NCBI GenBank assembly: GCA_965220385.1
Contig: OZ244825.1
Location: 5,766,001 to 5,830,000, forward strand
Source: PCPOR2b sp965220385
GTDB taxonomy: Bacteria > Poribacteria > WGA-4E > PCPOR2b
Reading direction: 5' to 3'
Length of the DNA stretch: 64,000 nt
Shown here: positions 41,644 to 50,670 of the stretch, piece after piece
Layout of the letters: each line of letters opens with the position of its first letter
How positions within the stretch are numbered: position 1 is the first letter of the stretch
Notes under the pieces: generated by a model
Seen by the model: only the letters and a program-made list of their open reading frames with translations
Database searches by the model: none
Told to the model about the DNA's origin: nothing
Translations under genes and position numbers: made by a program

Positions 41644-43155
41644 TTACTTGATGGTCACATACCGTGCTTGCCCCTCATGTTTTACGAGTAGCAAGATTTT
41701 GGCTTCACCCGCTACCTTCTCCACCGCCGCTTTGAATTCCGAAACGCTGTGAATAGGTTGGCTCTCGACTTCAAGAATTAGGTCGCCTTTGCGGACTCCC
41801 GCTTTTGCAGCCGCACTATCCGGCGCAACGTCAGCAATTAACACTCCCTCATCAGCAGTGTGTCCAAGTTTTTCAGCCAGATCGGCTGTCAGGTTCTGAA
41901 GGGAGAGCCCTTTCCAAAGATTAACATATTCCTCAGAATCTTTGGGAGGCCGAAGGGCTTGCGGGGAACGTTCGCCGAGCGTCACAGAGATATTTTGTGT
42001 TTGACGGTCACGTAGAATGGAAATCGAGACCGTGGTAGTTGGCTTAAACGTGGCAACCGTAGCGCGAAGATGATTCATATTCTTAATCGCTTTGTCGTTA
42101 ATCGCAACGATTACATCACCTCTCTGTAAGCCAGATTCTGCCGCGGGCATGCCATCAAAAGTTTGGGTAATCAGGGCTCCCATCGGTCTATCCAAACCCA
42201 GTTTCTCGGCGAGTTCCGAATCCACCTCCTGAATCGAAACGCCAAGCCAACCGCGTGTGACTTTTCCATGTTCGATCAGTTCTGTTGTAATCTGTTTGAC
42301 TGTGTTAATCGGGATGGCAAATGCACCAGCGGAGGCACCCGCCGACGGACTGCCAGCAGTCATGCCGATGATTTTGCCTTCTGCGCTGACGATTGCACTG
42401 CCGCCGGTACCGGGCCGTAGATTCGCGTCAATCGCGAGCCAATTTTCATAATCGGCGATGCCAGGGTTGCGTCCAACGCCGCTAATCATTCCCAAAGAGA
42501 TTGTGGGTTCCTGATTGATGGTATGTCCGAGGGCAACCATTAATTCACCCATGGCAACGTCATCCGAGTCGCCGAAGTTCGTTGTGGGTAGTCCGTCGAC
42601 GTCAACTTTAAGTACGGAAATTCCCGTGGCTCTGTCTGATGCAACTATTTTCGCGCCAAGGCGTGTACCGCCCTGAAGTGTAATAGTAATCCCCCCGCTA
42701 TCATCGACTAAGCCGATAACGGTGGCGATGTGCCCGTGTTCATCAAGCAAGATTCCAGAGCCAAAATTGTTGTTATTTATGAACTGGTGTTCAGGCGTGA
42801 CCATAACCGGCGGTGCTTGTCTTTCCCCATACGGGTCAGGAAAGAAAAAATGGTCTTCCGACTTTTCATCTGGATCCGCGTTTCGGTCGAACCAACGACG
42901 AAATTCCTCTGGACGGAACGGAAATATGTCGCGCCGTTCAAAGTGTTCAAAACGCGGTTCTCGGTCTTCGTCTGATAGCTCAACCCTAATTCCAACAACC
43001 GCTTTTCCAACTTCCTGTGCGAGCAATGCGAAACTCTTGCTGAGTACTTGTAACGTCTGTCGTTCATCTGCTGCCGATGCAGCATGTTGGAGAATGCCAA
43101 AGGCGAGTACGCAGATGAGAACGATGCTGCGTGTTTGGGATACATTGGTTTTCAT
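41644..43155 (-). CDS. HtrA/DegP-like protein lacking the catalytic triad
   Basis: 503 residues. MKTNVSQTRSIVLICVLAFG then ILQHAASA is a signal peptide; AGGGAGGT is the SD. Residues 130-300 are the trypsin-like HtrA fold (FGSGILLDEHGHIATVIGLV, TNFGDSDDVAMGELMVALG). All three catalytic positions are changed: Gly148 where His is expected, Gly178 where Asp is expected (ATGISVLKVD for xTDxAVLKxD), and Gly251 where Ser is expected (PGTGGSA for PGNSGGP). Two PDZ domains follow (GWLGVSIQEVD...GLQRGDVIVAINDKAIK and GVLIADVAPDSAAAKAGVRK). Probably a periplasmic PDZ chaperone or scaffold rather than a protease. Ser253 lies nearby but out of register. Confidence 0.85.
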   Translation of the reverse strand: MKTNVSQTRSIVLICVLAFGILQHAASAADERQTLQVLSKSFALLAQEVGKAVVGIRVELSDEDREPRFEHFERRDIFPFRPEEFRRWFDRNADPDEKSEDHFFFPDPYGERQAPPVMVTPEHQFINNNNFGSGILLDEHGHIATVIGLVDDSGGITITLQGGTRLGAKIVASDRATGISVLKVDVDGLPTTNFGDSDDVAMGELMVALGHTINQEPTISLGMISGVGRNPGIADYENWLAIDANLRPGTGGSAIVSAEGKIIGMTAGSPSAGASAGAFAIPINTVKQITTELIEHGKVTRGWLGVSIQEVDSELAEKLGLDRPMGALITQTFDGMPAAESGLQRGDVIVAINDKAIKNMNHLRATVATFKPTTTVSISILRDRQTQNISVTLGERSPQALRPPKDSEEYVNLWKGLSLQNLTADLAEKLGHTADEGVLIADVAPDSAAAKAGVRKGDLILEVESQPIHSVSEFKAAVEKVAGEAKILLLVKHEGQARYVTIK

Positions 43156-43242
43156 GTTTTCTACCTCCCTTACGGTTTGAACGGTAACACACTACGTATA
43201 TGAGTAGGTTTCATCAAAAATTACTATACCGTTCAGTTCGTG

Positions 43243-43272
43243 TTGGAAACTATAATGAGAATAGGGTATAAT
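43243..43272 (+). promoter_or_regulatory. Sigma-70-type promoter before the laminin-G-like gene
   Basis: TTGGAA (43243-43248), an 18-nt spacer and TATAAT (43267-43272), a perfect -10 box. Transcription would begin about 70 nt before the ATG at 43347. Confidence 0.5.
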
Positions 43273-43346
43273 CTCTATAAGCGTCAGTGGACAGATTTCT
43301 GAAGCATCTGGACGATGTTTTTTCAAAACTAAAGGGAGGATTCGCC

Positions 43347-44153
43347 ATGTTTCGCAAGAAAGAATTTCAAAAGCGATGGATTCTTACCGTACTATCTGTT
43401 GTGGTGAGCATCCTTATCCTACCAACTTTGACTCAAGCAGGGGAAATCTTGTTTGAAGATACTTTTGATAAGGCGAATGACAAGTTAAATGGTACAGGAA
43501 AATGGCACACGGTCTCTGGAGCGTGGGTCATTAAAAATGGCAAATTGTCACAGAACCAACGAAATGGTAAAAATCTTATCTTAGTGTCCGATGGTCATTG
43601 GGATGAGGAATGGAATGACTATTGGTTCTACTCAACGATTCGCCTTGCAGCGGGTCAAAGCCCACTCCTCATTTGGCGATTCCACAGTGATGAAGGGGCG
43701 GGTTTTGGCGGTAAAGATACTTTGCCCCCTCGGATGCAACAGAGCTTGCGCCGTCATGTCATTTATTTGGAACTGAACAAGGACGGGAAAAGATCCGTTG
43801 TGATTCGGCATATACGGCATATTGTGAAAGAGTTTGAAAAAACCGAAACGAAAACGAAAGTTGATAAGGGCACAGAGTACTGGATCAAAATCGAAAATCA
43901 CCCGGCAGGCTACCGTTTTTTCCTCACAGACAATGCCGCCGCAGCAGCATTGGGGGATTACGGTCCAGTTCTCTTTGACGTTAAGGATTTCAACATCCAG
44001 GGCGAAGGGCGGGTCGGTTTTGGAACACTAGAGGCGGTGATCGAGGTAGACAACGTGTATGTCACTGAACCTGAAAAAAATCCTTTCGCTGTAGAGGCGC
44101 AGGGCAAGTTAACGACCACTTGGGGGCTGCTGAAATCAAGTGTGGTCCAATAG
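43347..44153 (+). CDS. Exported laminin-G/DUF1080-like beta-sandwich protein
   Basis: 268 residues. The start at 43347 has AAAGGGAGG upstream; the longer frame from 43287 is less likely. MFRKKEFQKRWILTVLSVVV then SILILPTLTQA is a signal peptide. ILFEDTFDKANDKLNGTGKW, GAWVIKNGKLSQNQ and VGFGTLEAVIEVDNVYV are the first, second and last strands of the concanavalin-like fold typical of 3-keto-disaccharide-hydrolase/DUF1080 and laminin-G domains. No catalytic residues are assignable. The tail ends AQGKLTTTWGLLK, similar to the C-terminus of the PD40 protein. Probably a periplasmic glycan-binding protein. The epimerase gene begins 22 nt after its stop. Confidence 0.7.
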   Translation: MFRKKEFQKRWILTVLSVVVSILILPTLTQAGEILFEDTFDKANDKLNGTGKWHTVSGAWVIKNGKLSQNQRNGKNLILVSDGHWDEEWNDYWFYSTIRLAAGQSPLLIWRFHSDEGAGFGGKDTLPPRMQQSLRRHVIYLELNKDGKRSVVIRHIRHIVKEFEKTETKTKVDKGTEYWIKIENHPAGYRFFLTDNAAAAALGDYGPVLFDVKDFNIQGEGRVGFGTLEAVIEVDNVYVTEPEKNPFAVEAQGKLTTTWGLLKSSVVQ

Positions 44154-44175
44154 GATCGCGAAAGGGATAGAACGA

Positions 44176-44934
44176 ATGAAGGTTGTGGTATTCGGCGCAG
44201 CTGGCTGGATGGGCAGGGCGGTACTTGCCAATTTGGCTGACAAACATCAGATTCGCGCCTTTGATCGGGGTCCGGAGGCATGGGAGCAGTGGAAGGATAC
44301 CGATGGTGAATGGCAAGGCGGGGAGATTATCCACGGGGATATTGTGGACTTCGCCACTGTGCACAACGCCACGGAGGGAATGGATGCGGTGATTCATCTC
44401 GCAGTCCATTTCGGGGGGTATGGTGTAGATGATCCGCAGCCGTTTTTAGTGAATTTGAAAGGCTTGTGGAATGTGCTGGAGTCCGCACAGCAGCGTGGTA
44501 TCAAACGGGTGGTGCACATCGGTTCTTGCCAGACTGTGCACCACCAAGGGGTATTTTTTACCTCGGAGGTCAGAAGACCCGATGGGAGTCAGTACGCGGT
44601 TTGCAAACGTTTGCAGGAGGAGATGTGCCGGCAATTTTACGATGCTTACGGGTCTCGCATCATTGTCCTGCGTCCGGATTATATTGTGGATAGTCGATTG
44701 GGAATCAATAGGCGTCGAGAGGAATTAGGCTCCGAGGAGGCACCGGTGCGGAACGGCTGCGTGTGTCGACACGATCTGGCAGAAGCGTGTCGCTTGGGAA
44801 TAGAGTCCACAACAATCGACTTTGATATCTTCCATATTGTGGGCACCCCCGAAGCGGAGAAGACCTGTAACGTTGCACGTTCATGCCAAGTGCTGGGACT
44901 GGAGTACAAGGGGGATCTGGAAAAATATCGCTGA
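44176..44934 (+). CDS. NAD-dependent epimerase/dehydratase (extended SDR)
   Basis: 252 residues. MKVVVFGAAGWMGRAVLANL is the Rossmann motif (GxxGxxG) at the N-terminus. IIHGDIVDFATVHNATEGMD is the usual second strand with the acidic loop. RPDGSQYAVCKRLQEEMCRQ contains the catalytic YxxxK, and the Ser of HIGSCQTVH completes the triad. IIVLRPDYIVDSR is the substrate-side strand. It probably acts on a nucleotide-sugar or sugar-acid in the cytoplasm. It is on the short side for an extended SDR (usually about 310), and the C-terminal helices look trimmed. SD AAAGGG lies 10 nt before the ATG. A link to the upstream gene is likely only by transcript. Confidence 0.85.
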   Translation: MKVVVFGAAGWMGRAVLANLADKHQIRAFDRGPEAWEQWKDTDGEWQGGEIIHGDIVDFATVHNATEGMDAVIHLAVHFGGYGVDDPQPFLVNLKGLWNVLESAQQRGIKRVVHIGSCQTVHHQGVFFTSEVRRPDGSQYAVCKRLQEEMCRQFYDAYGSRIIVLRPDYIVDSRLGINRRREELGSEEAPVRNGCVCRHDLAEACRLGIESTTIDFDIFHIVGTPEAEKTCNVARSCQVLGLEYKGDLEKYR

Positions 44935-44971
44935 TGATAATGTTGTTTTAGTACTTTATGCTTGGGAGCCT

Positions 44972-45397
44972 TCAACGTGGATATGACTCTGGTTTGTAGC
45001 CTAACCCCCAAACCCGGAGAAGATCGCGGCAGCCCTGTTCAAACGTCTGTGTAAAGTCCACCATCTGAAAACTGGACAATGTCCAAGAAAATTGTTCCCA
45101 GTTGCACGGTTCGTAGAGGGCGGGTATAATTCTGTCTACAAAACGATTCTGCTGGAGTGCAAACAGGAATTCTCTCTTCACCCAAATGGATTCCACTGAC
45201 CGCGGAGACAGAACCAGAACGAACCAATCGCATCGTCTGAGCGCGACACCGATTTCATCGTGCCACTGCTGTGCTCCAAGGATGTTTGTCCGGCTGTACC
45301 AGACAGGAATCCCATGAGACCGCATCATCTCCGTTAAATCTGTTGCGAACTGCCGATCTTGATCTGAATGAGATAGGAAAACTTCGGTGGGCAACAT
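44972..45397 (-). CDS. TIR-domain protein (stand-alone)
   Basis: 141 residues, essentially one TIR domain. EVFLSHSDQDRQFATDLTEM is the box-1 strand, GIPVWYSRTNILGAQQWHDE the BB-loop region, DWFVLVLSPRSVESIWVKRE the second strand and the helix with Glu76, the position of the NAD-cleaving Glu. IIPALYEPCNWEQF is the next strand. It lacks a membrane or effector domain. It is 37 nt downstream of a second TIR gene on the same strand and opposite an Mrr nuclease gene at 46092. Bacterial TIR proteins usually make or respond to NAD-derived signals in phage defence. No SD is clear. Confidence 0.82.
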   Translation of the reverse strand: MLPTEVFLSHSDQDRQFATDLTEMMRSHGIPVWYSRTNILGAQQWHDEIGVALRRCDWFVLVLSPRSVESIWVKREFLFALQQNRFVDRIIPALYEPCNWEQFSWTLSSFQMVDFTQTFEQGCRDLLRVWGLGYKPESYPR

Positions 45398-45434
45398 AGT
45401 TCAGTAGGGCTATAGATTTATGTAGAAGGAGTGT

Positions 45435-45845
45435 TTAGGCAGCTTCCAGCAGAGTTTGAACAATCTGTCGGATGCCTTCTTCTTCCTTATCATATTCGGA
45501 GAGTTTTATCATCTGAAGACGCCAAAGAATCCATGGGATGGCTTCTTGTGGAAAATCGGCTGGATCACCAACGAGAACAGGAATTAGGCGTTTGCTGTAG
45601 CGTTCTTCACCAAGGGCATACTCAATTTCACGGCGTACCCACCTTGAGCGAGTTGCCTCCGGCGTCAATAGAACGACCATTGCCTCAGACTCTTTTAATG
45701 CTTGAGCGACCTGTTCTGCCCAATTATCTCCGGGCAGGATTTCGCGTGTATCATCCCAAACCTCCAACCCGGCTTCCTCCAGAATCGCTACAATCTTCTG
45801 TGCAAGCGCTTCGTCGTTGTGAACGTGGCTAATGAAGACCTTCAT
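45435..45845 (-). CDS. TIR-domain protein (stand-alone), second copy
   Basis: 136 residues. MKVFISHVHNDEALAQKIVA is box 1, GLEVWDDTREILPGDNWAEQ the BB-loop region, and AMVVLLTPEATRSRWVRREI reaches Glu73, the expected catalytic Glu (WVRRE). IPVLVGDPADFP follows as in known bacterial TIRs. A strong AAAGGAGGG precedes the ATG, so it is the better expressed of the pair. It differs widely from the 44972 gene and is probably an older duplicate. The start diverges from the Mrr nuclease gene over a 246-nt gap, so all three may share a control region. Confidence 0.85.
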   Translation of the reverse strand: MKVFISHVHNDEALAQKIVAILEEAGLEVWDDTREILPGDNWAEQVAQALKESEAMVVLLTPEATRSRWVRREIEYALGEERYSKRLIPVLVGDPADFPQEAIPWILWRLQMIKLSEYDKEEEGIRQIVQTLLEAA

Positions 45846-46091
45846 GATTTAACCCTCCTTTCGCAAATTTCTCCAGACCATAGCTTATCACAAGCGCATT
45901 AGGTGAAAAGATTAGTAGAGCAAATAATAACATATTGGATCGGAATTTGACAGAAAAATTGTAGGGGAGGTTATCAGTTTTGGTGGTGGCTGACATTCTC
46001 TTTTTGCTTGATTTGGTTTGAAGATTGGTGTAGTATCTCCACACAGAGAATTTCTACAAATGATATATAAACAGACCAAGGGTAAACGATT

Positions 46092-47099
46092 ATGGCAGAA
46101 ATAATGTGGATGGTGCGCGCTGGACAAGGCGGATACCTCATTGAGGAATTTGTTACCCGTGAACTTATCGCCATTGGCTGGCATAAACTCGGTGATTTGA
46201 GGGCGGTAACTTCTCAAGAAGAAATCAGAGAGCGGTATGATTGTGCATATCCCAACGAAAGACCGGGTAGAGCGGCACACGCTGTGTCCATGATTTACAA
46301 ATTCCGATCCACACTTGAGGCAAATCAAAAGGTGGTAACTTATGATCGTCAGAATCGCAAATACCTTATCGGTAGAATTACAAGTGATTACTATTACGAT
46401 ACCGATGAAATTGCCGAAGATAGCTCCGATTACGCTCATTTGCGAAAAGTTGATTGGGAAGACAGTGTAAGCCGGGATGTGCTATCTGTTTCCTCAAGAA
46501 ATTCATTAGGTGGTATCCAGACCCTCTTTTCAGTAAATGAAGAAGTATCGACAGAATTATTATCTCATCTAGGAGAGCCGACGACACCAGAAGACACCGA
46601 AGTGGACGATAACGGACTCGATCAGATTAAAGAGGATACCCGTGCACAAGCCCACGAACTTATCAAAGACAAACTATCGAGGCTATCCCCTGATGAAATG
46701 GAAGATCTAGCAGCAACGATTCTGCGAGCCATGGGATACAAAACTCGGGTTATGCCTAAGGGGAGAGATCGAGGGGTTGACGTTCTTGCCTCTCGTGACG
46801 GACTTGGGCTTGAAGAACCGAGGATTAAGGTCCAGGTAAAACACCGGCCGGAAACAACCATGGGGGCTCCAGATATTCGTAGTTTTCTTGGCGGTTTACG
46901 AGAAGGTGACACAGGGTTATATATCAGCACCGGCGGTTTTACGCAGGACGCCAGATATGAAGAAGATCGTTCAAATGTTCCTCTAACTCTATTAGGGCTT
47001 GATGATCTTGCAGACCTTATTGTGCACCACTATGAGGGTTTTGATATTGATGGTAAGAGGTTGATACCGCTAGTTAAAGTATACTTCCCTACCCAATAA
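46092..47099 (+). CDS. Mrr-type restriction endonuclease
   Basis: 335 residues. Residues 1-110 (MWMVRAGQGGYLIEEFVTRE, AIGWHKLGDL, LIGRITSDYYYD) form an N-terminal domain common in Mrr-like nucleases, resembling EVE/PUA-like domains that read modified DNA. Residues 200-320 are the Mrr catalytic domain: LAATILRAMGYKTRVMPKG, then RDRGVDVLASRDG with Asp230, and IKVQVKHR with Gln248 and Lys250, forming the D-QxK nuclease core. GGLREGDTGLYISTGGFTQD closes it. It would cut methylated or otherwise marked DNA in the cytoplasm. No methyltransferase is adjacent, which fits a type-IV enzyme. Divergent TIR genes suggest a defence cluster. Confidence 0.88.
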   Translation: MAEIMWMVRAGQGGYLIEEFVTRELIAIGWHKLGDLRAVTSQEEIRERYDCAYPNERPGRAAHAVSMIYKFRSTLEANQKVVTYDRQNRKYLIGRITSDYYYDTDEIAEDSSDYAHLRKVDWEDSVSRDVLSVSSRNSLGGIQTLFSVNEEVSTELLSHLGEPTTPEDTEVDDNGLDQIKEDTRAQAHELIKDKLSRLSPDEMEDLAATILRAMGYKTRVMPKGRDRGVDVLASRDGLGLEEPRIKVQVKHRPETTMGAPDIRSFLGGLREGDTGLYISTGGFTQDARYEEDRSNVPLTLLGLDDLADLIVHHYEGFDIDGKRLIPLVKVYFPTQ

Positions 47100-47295
47100 T
47101 AACAGTACACAGTTGTCGGGGGTATTGCGATAATACGAGCGCTTGAAAATCTATAGACAAAACCAATCTCCTTGGTGCTGATTGCCACAATTTGAGCGGA
47201 TGGCAAAACAGGTAGAGCAATCCTGATACATATTCTAAAATCATTACAACAACTAATACAGAACCATTAGGCACTGGCTAAAGGACATGCAAATT

Positions 47296-48489
47296 ATGAC
47301 CAAACGCCCCAAAATTGCGGCAATTGTCACAGAGTACCGCAAGTATTCTCACGGTCAGCATATCGTCGACCGCTTCTTAGAGGGGTACGGCTGGAACAGC
47401 CGACACCACTACCCGCCGATGGATCTGGTCTCGCTCTACGTTGACCAGTGCCCTGAAGGCGATCTGAGCCGTGACCGTGCGGAACGCTTCCCCCAGATGA
47501 AAATCTATCCTACTGTTGCCGATACCCTGACCTTGGGCGGCAGCGACCTTGCCGTTGATGGGGTCCTGCTAATTGGTGAGCACGGCAGCTATCCTACCAA
47601 CGAAAAGGGACAACACCTCTACCCGCGCTACGAGTTATATAAGCAGATTGTCTCGGTCTACAAAACAACAGGCAAAACTGCGCCCATTTTCAACGACAAA
47701 CATCTCTCTTGGAACTGGGACTGGGCAAAGGAGATGTACGACATCTCTCAAGAAATGGACTTTGCGTTCATGTCCGGTTCGTCCCTGCCGGTGACTTGGC
47801 GTACTCCGTCCATCGATATGCCGTTGGGTGCTCGTGTCCGGGAAGCGCTATGTATCGCGATCGGCGGTGTTGACAGCTACGACTTCCACGCCTTAGAGAC
47901 CATCCAGTGTATGGTGGAACGTCGCGAAGGCGGCGAAAAAGGTGTCAAGTGGTTGCAAGCCTACCGCGGCGATAAATTCTGGGAGGCGCATCACGCGGAG
48001 TTATGGTCGCGTGAACTGTTTGAAGCTGCATTGTCCCGTAGTCATACCCTTACCCCTTCGCGGCAGGGATTCAACAATATCTTTCCAACCTTGGACGAGA
48101 TGAAGCAGTTGGTTGAAGATCCGATCGCCTACCAGTACGAACATCTGGATGGGCTCAAAGCGACCATGATCCTTATGAATGGTCTGGTTCAGGATTTCAA
48201 CTTCGCCGCTAATCTTGAAGGTCAAGACATTCCTTTTTCCACGCAGATGTATCTGCCGATGCCTCCGGCCCGCACGACACTTGCCAACTTTTTCTCGCCG
48301 TTGGTCAATAATGCCGAAAAGATGTTCCTGACTGGCGTGGCGACCTATCCGATCGAGCGCACACTGCTCACTACCGGATTGGTTGCTGCTGGGGTTGATA
48401 GCCTCTTTGAAGATCAGACGCGACAGGAGACTCCGCACCTGAATATCTCTTATCAGCCGACGGAAGAATCGACTTTCTGGAGAACGTAA
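47296..48489 (+). CDS. Conserved hypothetical protein, tandem pair member 1
   Basis: 397 residues that I do not recognise. The start at 47296 uses AAAGGAC upstream; the ATG three codons earlier is too near it. The first strand KIAAIVTEYRKYSHGQHIVD and the block LIGEHGSYPTNEKGQHLYPR YEL are shared with the neighbour at 48511, as are NDKHLSWNWDWA, SSLPVTWR and DFHALETIQCMVERREGG. The alternating beta/alpha pattern at the start suggests a Rossmann-like or flavodoxin-like fold, and His/Asp-rich motifs (GEHG, NDKH) may bind metal. No signal peptide. The pair leads a plus-strand run ending with a PhyH gene. Confidence 0.65.
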   Translation: MTKRPKIAAIVTEYRKYSHGQHIVDRFLEGYGWNSRHHYPPMDLVSLYVDQCPEGDLSRDRAERFPQMKIYPTVADTLTLGGSDLAVDGVLLIGEHGSYPTNEKGQHLYPRYELYKQIVSVYKTTGKTAPIFNDKHLSWNWDWAKEMYDISQEMDFAFMSGSSLPVTWRTPSIDMPLGARVREALCIAIGGVDSYDFHALETIQCMVERREGGEKGVKWLQAYRGDKFWEAHHAELWSRELFEAALSRSHTLTPSRQGFNNIFPTLDEMKQLVEDPIAYQYEHLDGLKATMILMNGLVQDFNFAANLEGQDIPFSTQMYLPMPPARTTLANFFSPLVNNAEKMFLTGVATYPIERTLLTTGLVAAGVDSLFEDQTRQETPHLNISYQPTEESTFWRT

Positions 48490-48510
48490 TCCCAAAGGAG
48501 AAAAATGTAA

Positions 48511-49692
48511 ATGGCACCCAAACGTATAGCTGTGATTGCTACCATCTACCGCTACTTGTCACATGCCCAGCATTTCGCTGATCGATTCATAGTTGGTTAT
48601 CCCTATGAGGGACGTTGGCATCGTCCTAATACCCAAATCGTGTCCCTCTACGTTGATCAGAGACCCGAAGGGGATCAATCCGCCGATCGTGCCCGCGAGT
48701 TCGGTTTCTCCGTATACCCGACTATCTCTGAAGCGCTGCGCTGTGGTGGAGATGAACTCGCTGTTGATGCCGTGTTGCTCATTGGTGAGCACGGTGAATA
48801 TCCAAGAAATGAGAAAGGTCAGGTTCTCTACCCACGCTACGAATTCTTCAAGGAGTGTGTCAAAGTCTTCGAGGAGGATGGTCGCGCTGTGCCGATCTAC
48901 AATGACAAACATCTCTCCTACAATTTTGAGAAGGCACAGGAGATGGTGGACGATGGACATCGCCTGGGATTCCCAATCCTCGCCGGTTCATCCTTGCCGG
49001 TAACTTGGCGCCTGCCAGATGTCGAATTGCCGCTTGATTGCGAGATTGAGAGTGCCTTGATGATAGGGGTCGGTGGTTCCGATCCGATGGATTATCACGC
49101 GCTTGAAGCCATGCAGTGCATGGTTGAACGGCGCAAAGGTGGTGAAACCGGGGTCAAAGCGGTTCAGTTAATCGAAGGGGATGCGGTATGGGAAGCTGGT
49201 GAGGCGGGACGCTGGCCAAAGGAGCTTTTGGAAGCAGCACTTTCTCGGTGTGACAGTCCGGGCGGACTGACTAAAGAGGATGGTCGGACTCAGGATCTGC
49301 TTGGGAACGGCGAACTCCCGAAATTGGTCGAAAATCCAGCAGCTTACTTTATTGAACGCAACGATGGACTACAAACTACGTTATTGATGCTCAACGGTGC
49401 AATCGGAGACTACTGCTTCGCTGCGCGACTCAAAGGCGTACCGGATCCGGTGTCTACCCAGTTTTTCCTGCCGCCAACGCCCAACGTAACCTACTCTGCC
49501 TGCTTGGTTGCGAAGATCGTCGAGATGATTATGACTGGCGTTGCTCCCTTCCCAGCAGAACGCACCCTGATTGTCAGCGGGATGCTGGAGAGTTGTCTAA
49601 CTTCGCGGATACGGGACCATCAGCGTTTGGAGATTCCACATCTGCGGGTAGAGTATCGTGCACCAGCGGAGTCGCATCACGGGAGAGCTTGA
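48511..49692 (+). CDS. Conserved hypothetical protein, tandem pair member 2
   Basis: 393 residues, a clear paralogue of the 47296 product (about half the positions look alike by eye). Shared blocks are LIGEHGEYPRNEKGQVLYPR, YNDKHLSYNFEKAQEM, AGSSLPVTWRLPDVELPLD and YHALEAMQCMVERRKGGETG. AAAGGAG lies before the ATG, and the previous stop is 21 nt upstream, so they are probably one operon. Conservation of GEHG and NDKH in both suggests a functional site. I cannot assign an activity. An isomerase or oxidoreductase acting on a sugar-derived compound would fit the PhyH neighbour, but that is speculation. Confidence 0.65.
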   Translation: MAPKRIAVIATIYRYLSHAQHFADRFIVGYPYEGRWHRPNTQIVSLYVDQRPEGDQSADRAREFGFSVYPTISEALRCGGDELAVDAVLLIGEHGEYPRNEKGQVLYPRYEFFKECVKVFEEDGRAVPIYNDKHLSYNFEKAQEMVDDGHRLGFPILAGSSLPVTWRLPDVELPLDCEIESALMIGVGGSDPMDYHALEAMQCMVERRKGGETGVKAVQLIEGDAVWEAGEAGRWPKELLEAALSRCDSPGGLTKEDGRTQDLLGNGELPKLVENPAAYFIERNDGLQTTLLMLNGAIGDYCFAARLKGVPDPVSTQFFLPPTPNVTYSACLVAKIVEMIMTGVAPFPAERTLIVSGMLESCLTSRIRDHQRLEIPHLRVEYRAPAESHHGRA

Positions 49693-49762
49693 GTCCTGTT
49701 GCATTAGATCTAATAGTTGGATATCATTCCTGATAAAGTCATAATAACGTGGAGGAAATAGT

Positions 49763-50548
49763 ATGACACCAGAGGTAGCGCTGCAAAAGCGGAAACAGGT
49801 GATACGCGATGGCTACTGCGTGGTAGATGACATCTTGACTGAGGACTTCCTTGAAGAACTCCGAGAAGAATCAGAGCGCTTAATCGTTGGACATGAACCG
49901 CCGCCTGATGTGAGGTATCAAGGGCAGCATGTGGGGGTGCGAGGTGTGGATAATCCAATCATCCAGAAACTGTTGGATTGGCCACAGTCGCGTCGGGCAC
50001 TGGAGCAGATGGGTTTTGGGGATTTTGAGAGTACCGGCGGGATTATTATCCTTACTAAGGATCCTAAGGAGCCTGCACTCTATTGGCACCAGGATTGGAT
50101 GCTGTGGAACGATCCGATGAGCTGCTCACCGTGGCCTCAGACCATGTTTGTGTCCTACTACTTGACCGATACAACGGTTGAAAACGGCTGTCTCAAAGTG
50201 ATCCCCGGCACGCATCTTAATCGAATTCCGTTGCATGATCAACTCATTCCAGCCCATGAACAGGGAGCTCGGTTTATTGAAGAGGATCATCCGGTAATGT
50301 TCAGCGATCACCCGGATCAGGTAAATGTCTTCGCCAAAGCGGGATCGCTTGTCTTAGCGGATGCGCGCGTCCTGCATTCAGCGCATAGGAACCTGACAGA
50401 CGAGCGGCGAACGCTAATTTTAGCGTGGCATAAGCGGCCTATGACAATTCCCGACAATTGGGAGGACGATATTCCTAGGGTCATCGCGGATCGCGATCCG
50501 AATCAGGAATATGTCGGTTCTCGCATTCCGAGGGAATTGCTCACGTAG
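49763..50548 (+). CDS. Phytanoyl-CoA dioxygenase (PhyH) family protein
   Basis: 261 residues. GGAGGAAAT lies just before the ATG. ALYWHQDWMLW gives the metal-binding His109 and Asp111, and ARVLHSAHRN the distal His205 or His208. KVIPGTHLNRIPLHDQ is the typical PhyH loop, and RRTLILAWHKRP holds an Arg suited to bind 2-oxoglutarate. Fe(II)/2-oxoglutarate-dependent hydroxylation of an organic substrate is expected. It lies 71 nt after the hypothetical pair and is probably co-transcribed. Only distantly similar to the PhyH gene at 9865. Confidence 0.87.
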   Translation: MTPEVALQKRKQVIRDGYCVVDDILTEDFLEELREESERLIVGHEPPPDVRYQGQHVGVRGVDNPIIQKLLDWPQSRRALEQMGFGDFESTGGIIILTKDPKEPALYWHQDWMLWNDPMSCSPWPQTMFVSYYLTDTTVENGCLKVIPGTHLNRIPLHDQLIPAHEQGARFIEEDHPVMFSDHPDQVNVFAKAGSLVLADARVLHSAHRNLTDERRTLILAWHKRPMTIPDNWEDDIPRVIADRDPNQEYVGSRIPRELLT

Positions 50549-50670
50549 AACCTACACACCGAACATACGGTCCCGTTTCATAAGACGTAACTGCCTACCA
50601 CGGTTCATCGCGGATACTTTGAGTTTCCCGATGAACCGACTCCCATTCCAATCCTGTACGCTCCATCTTC

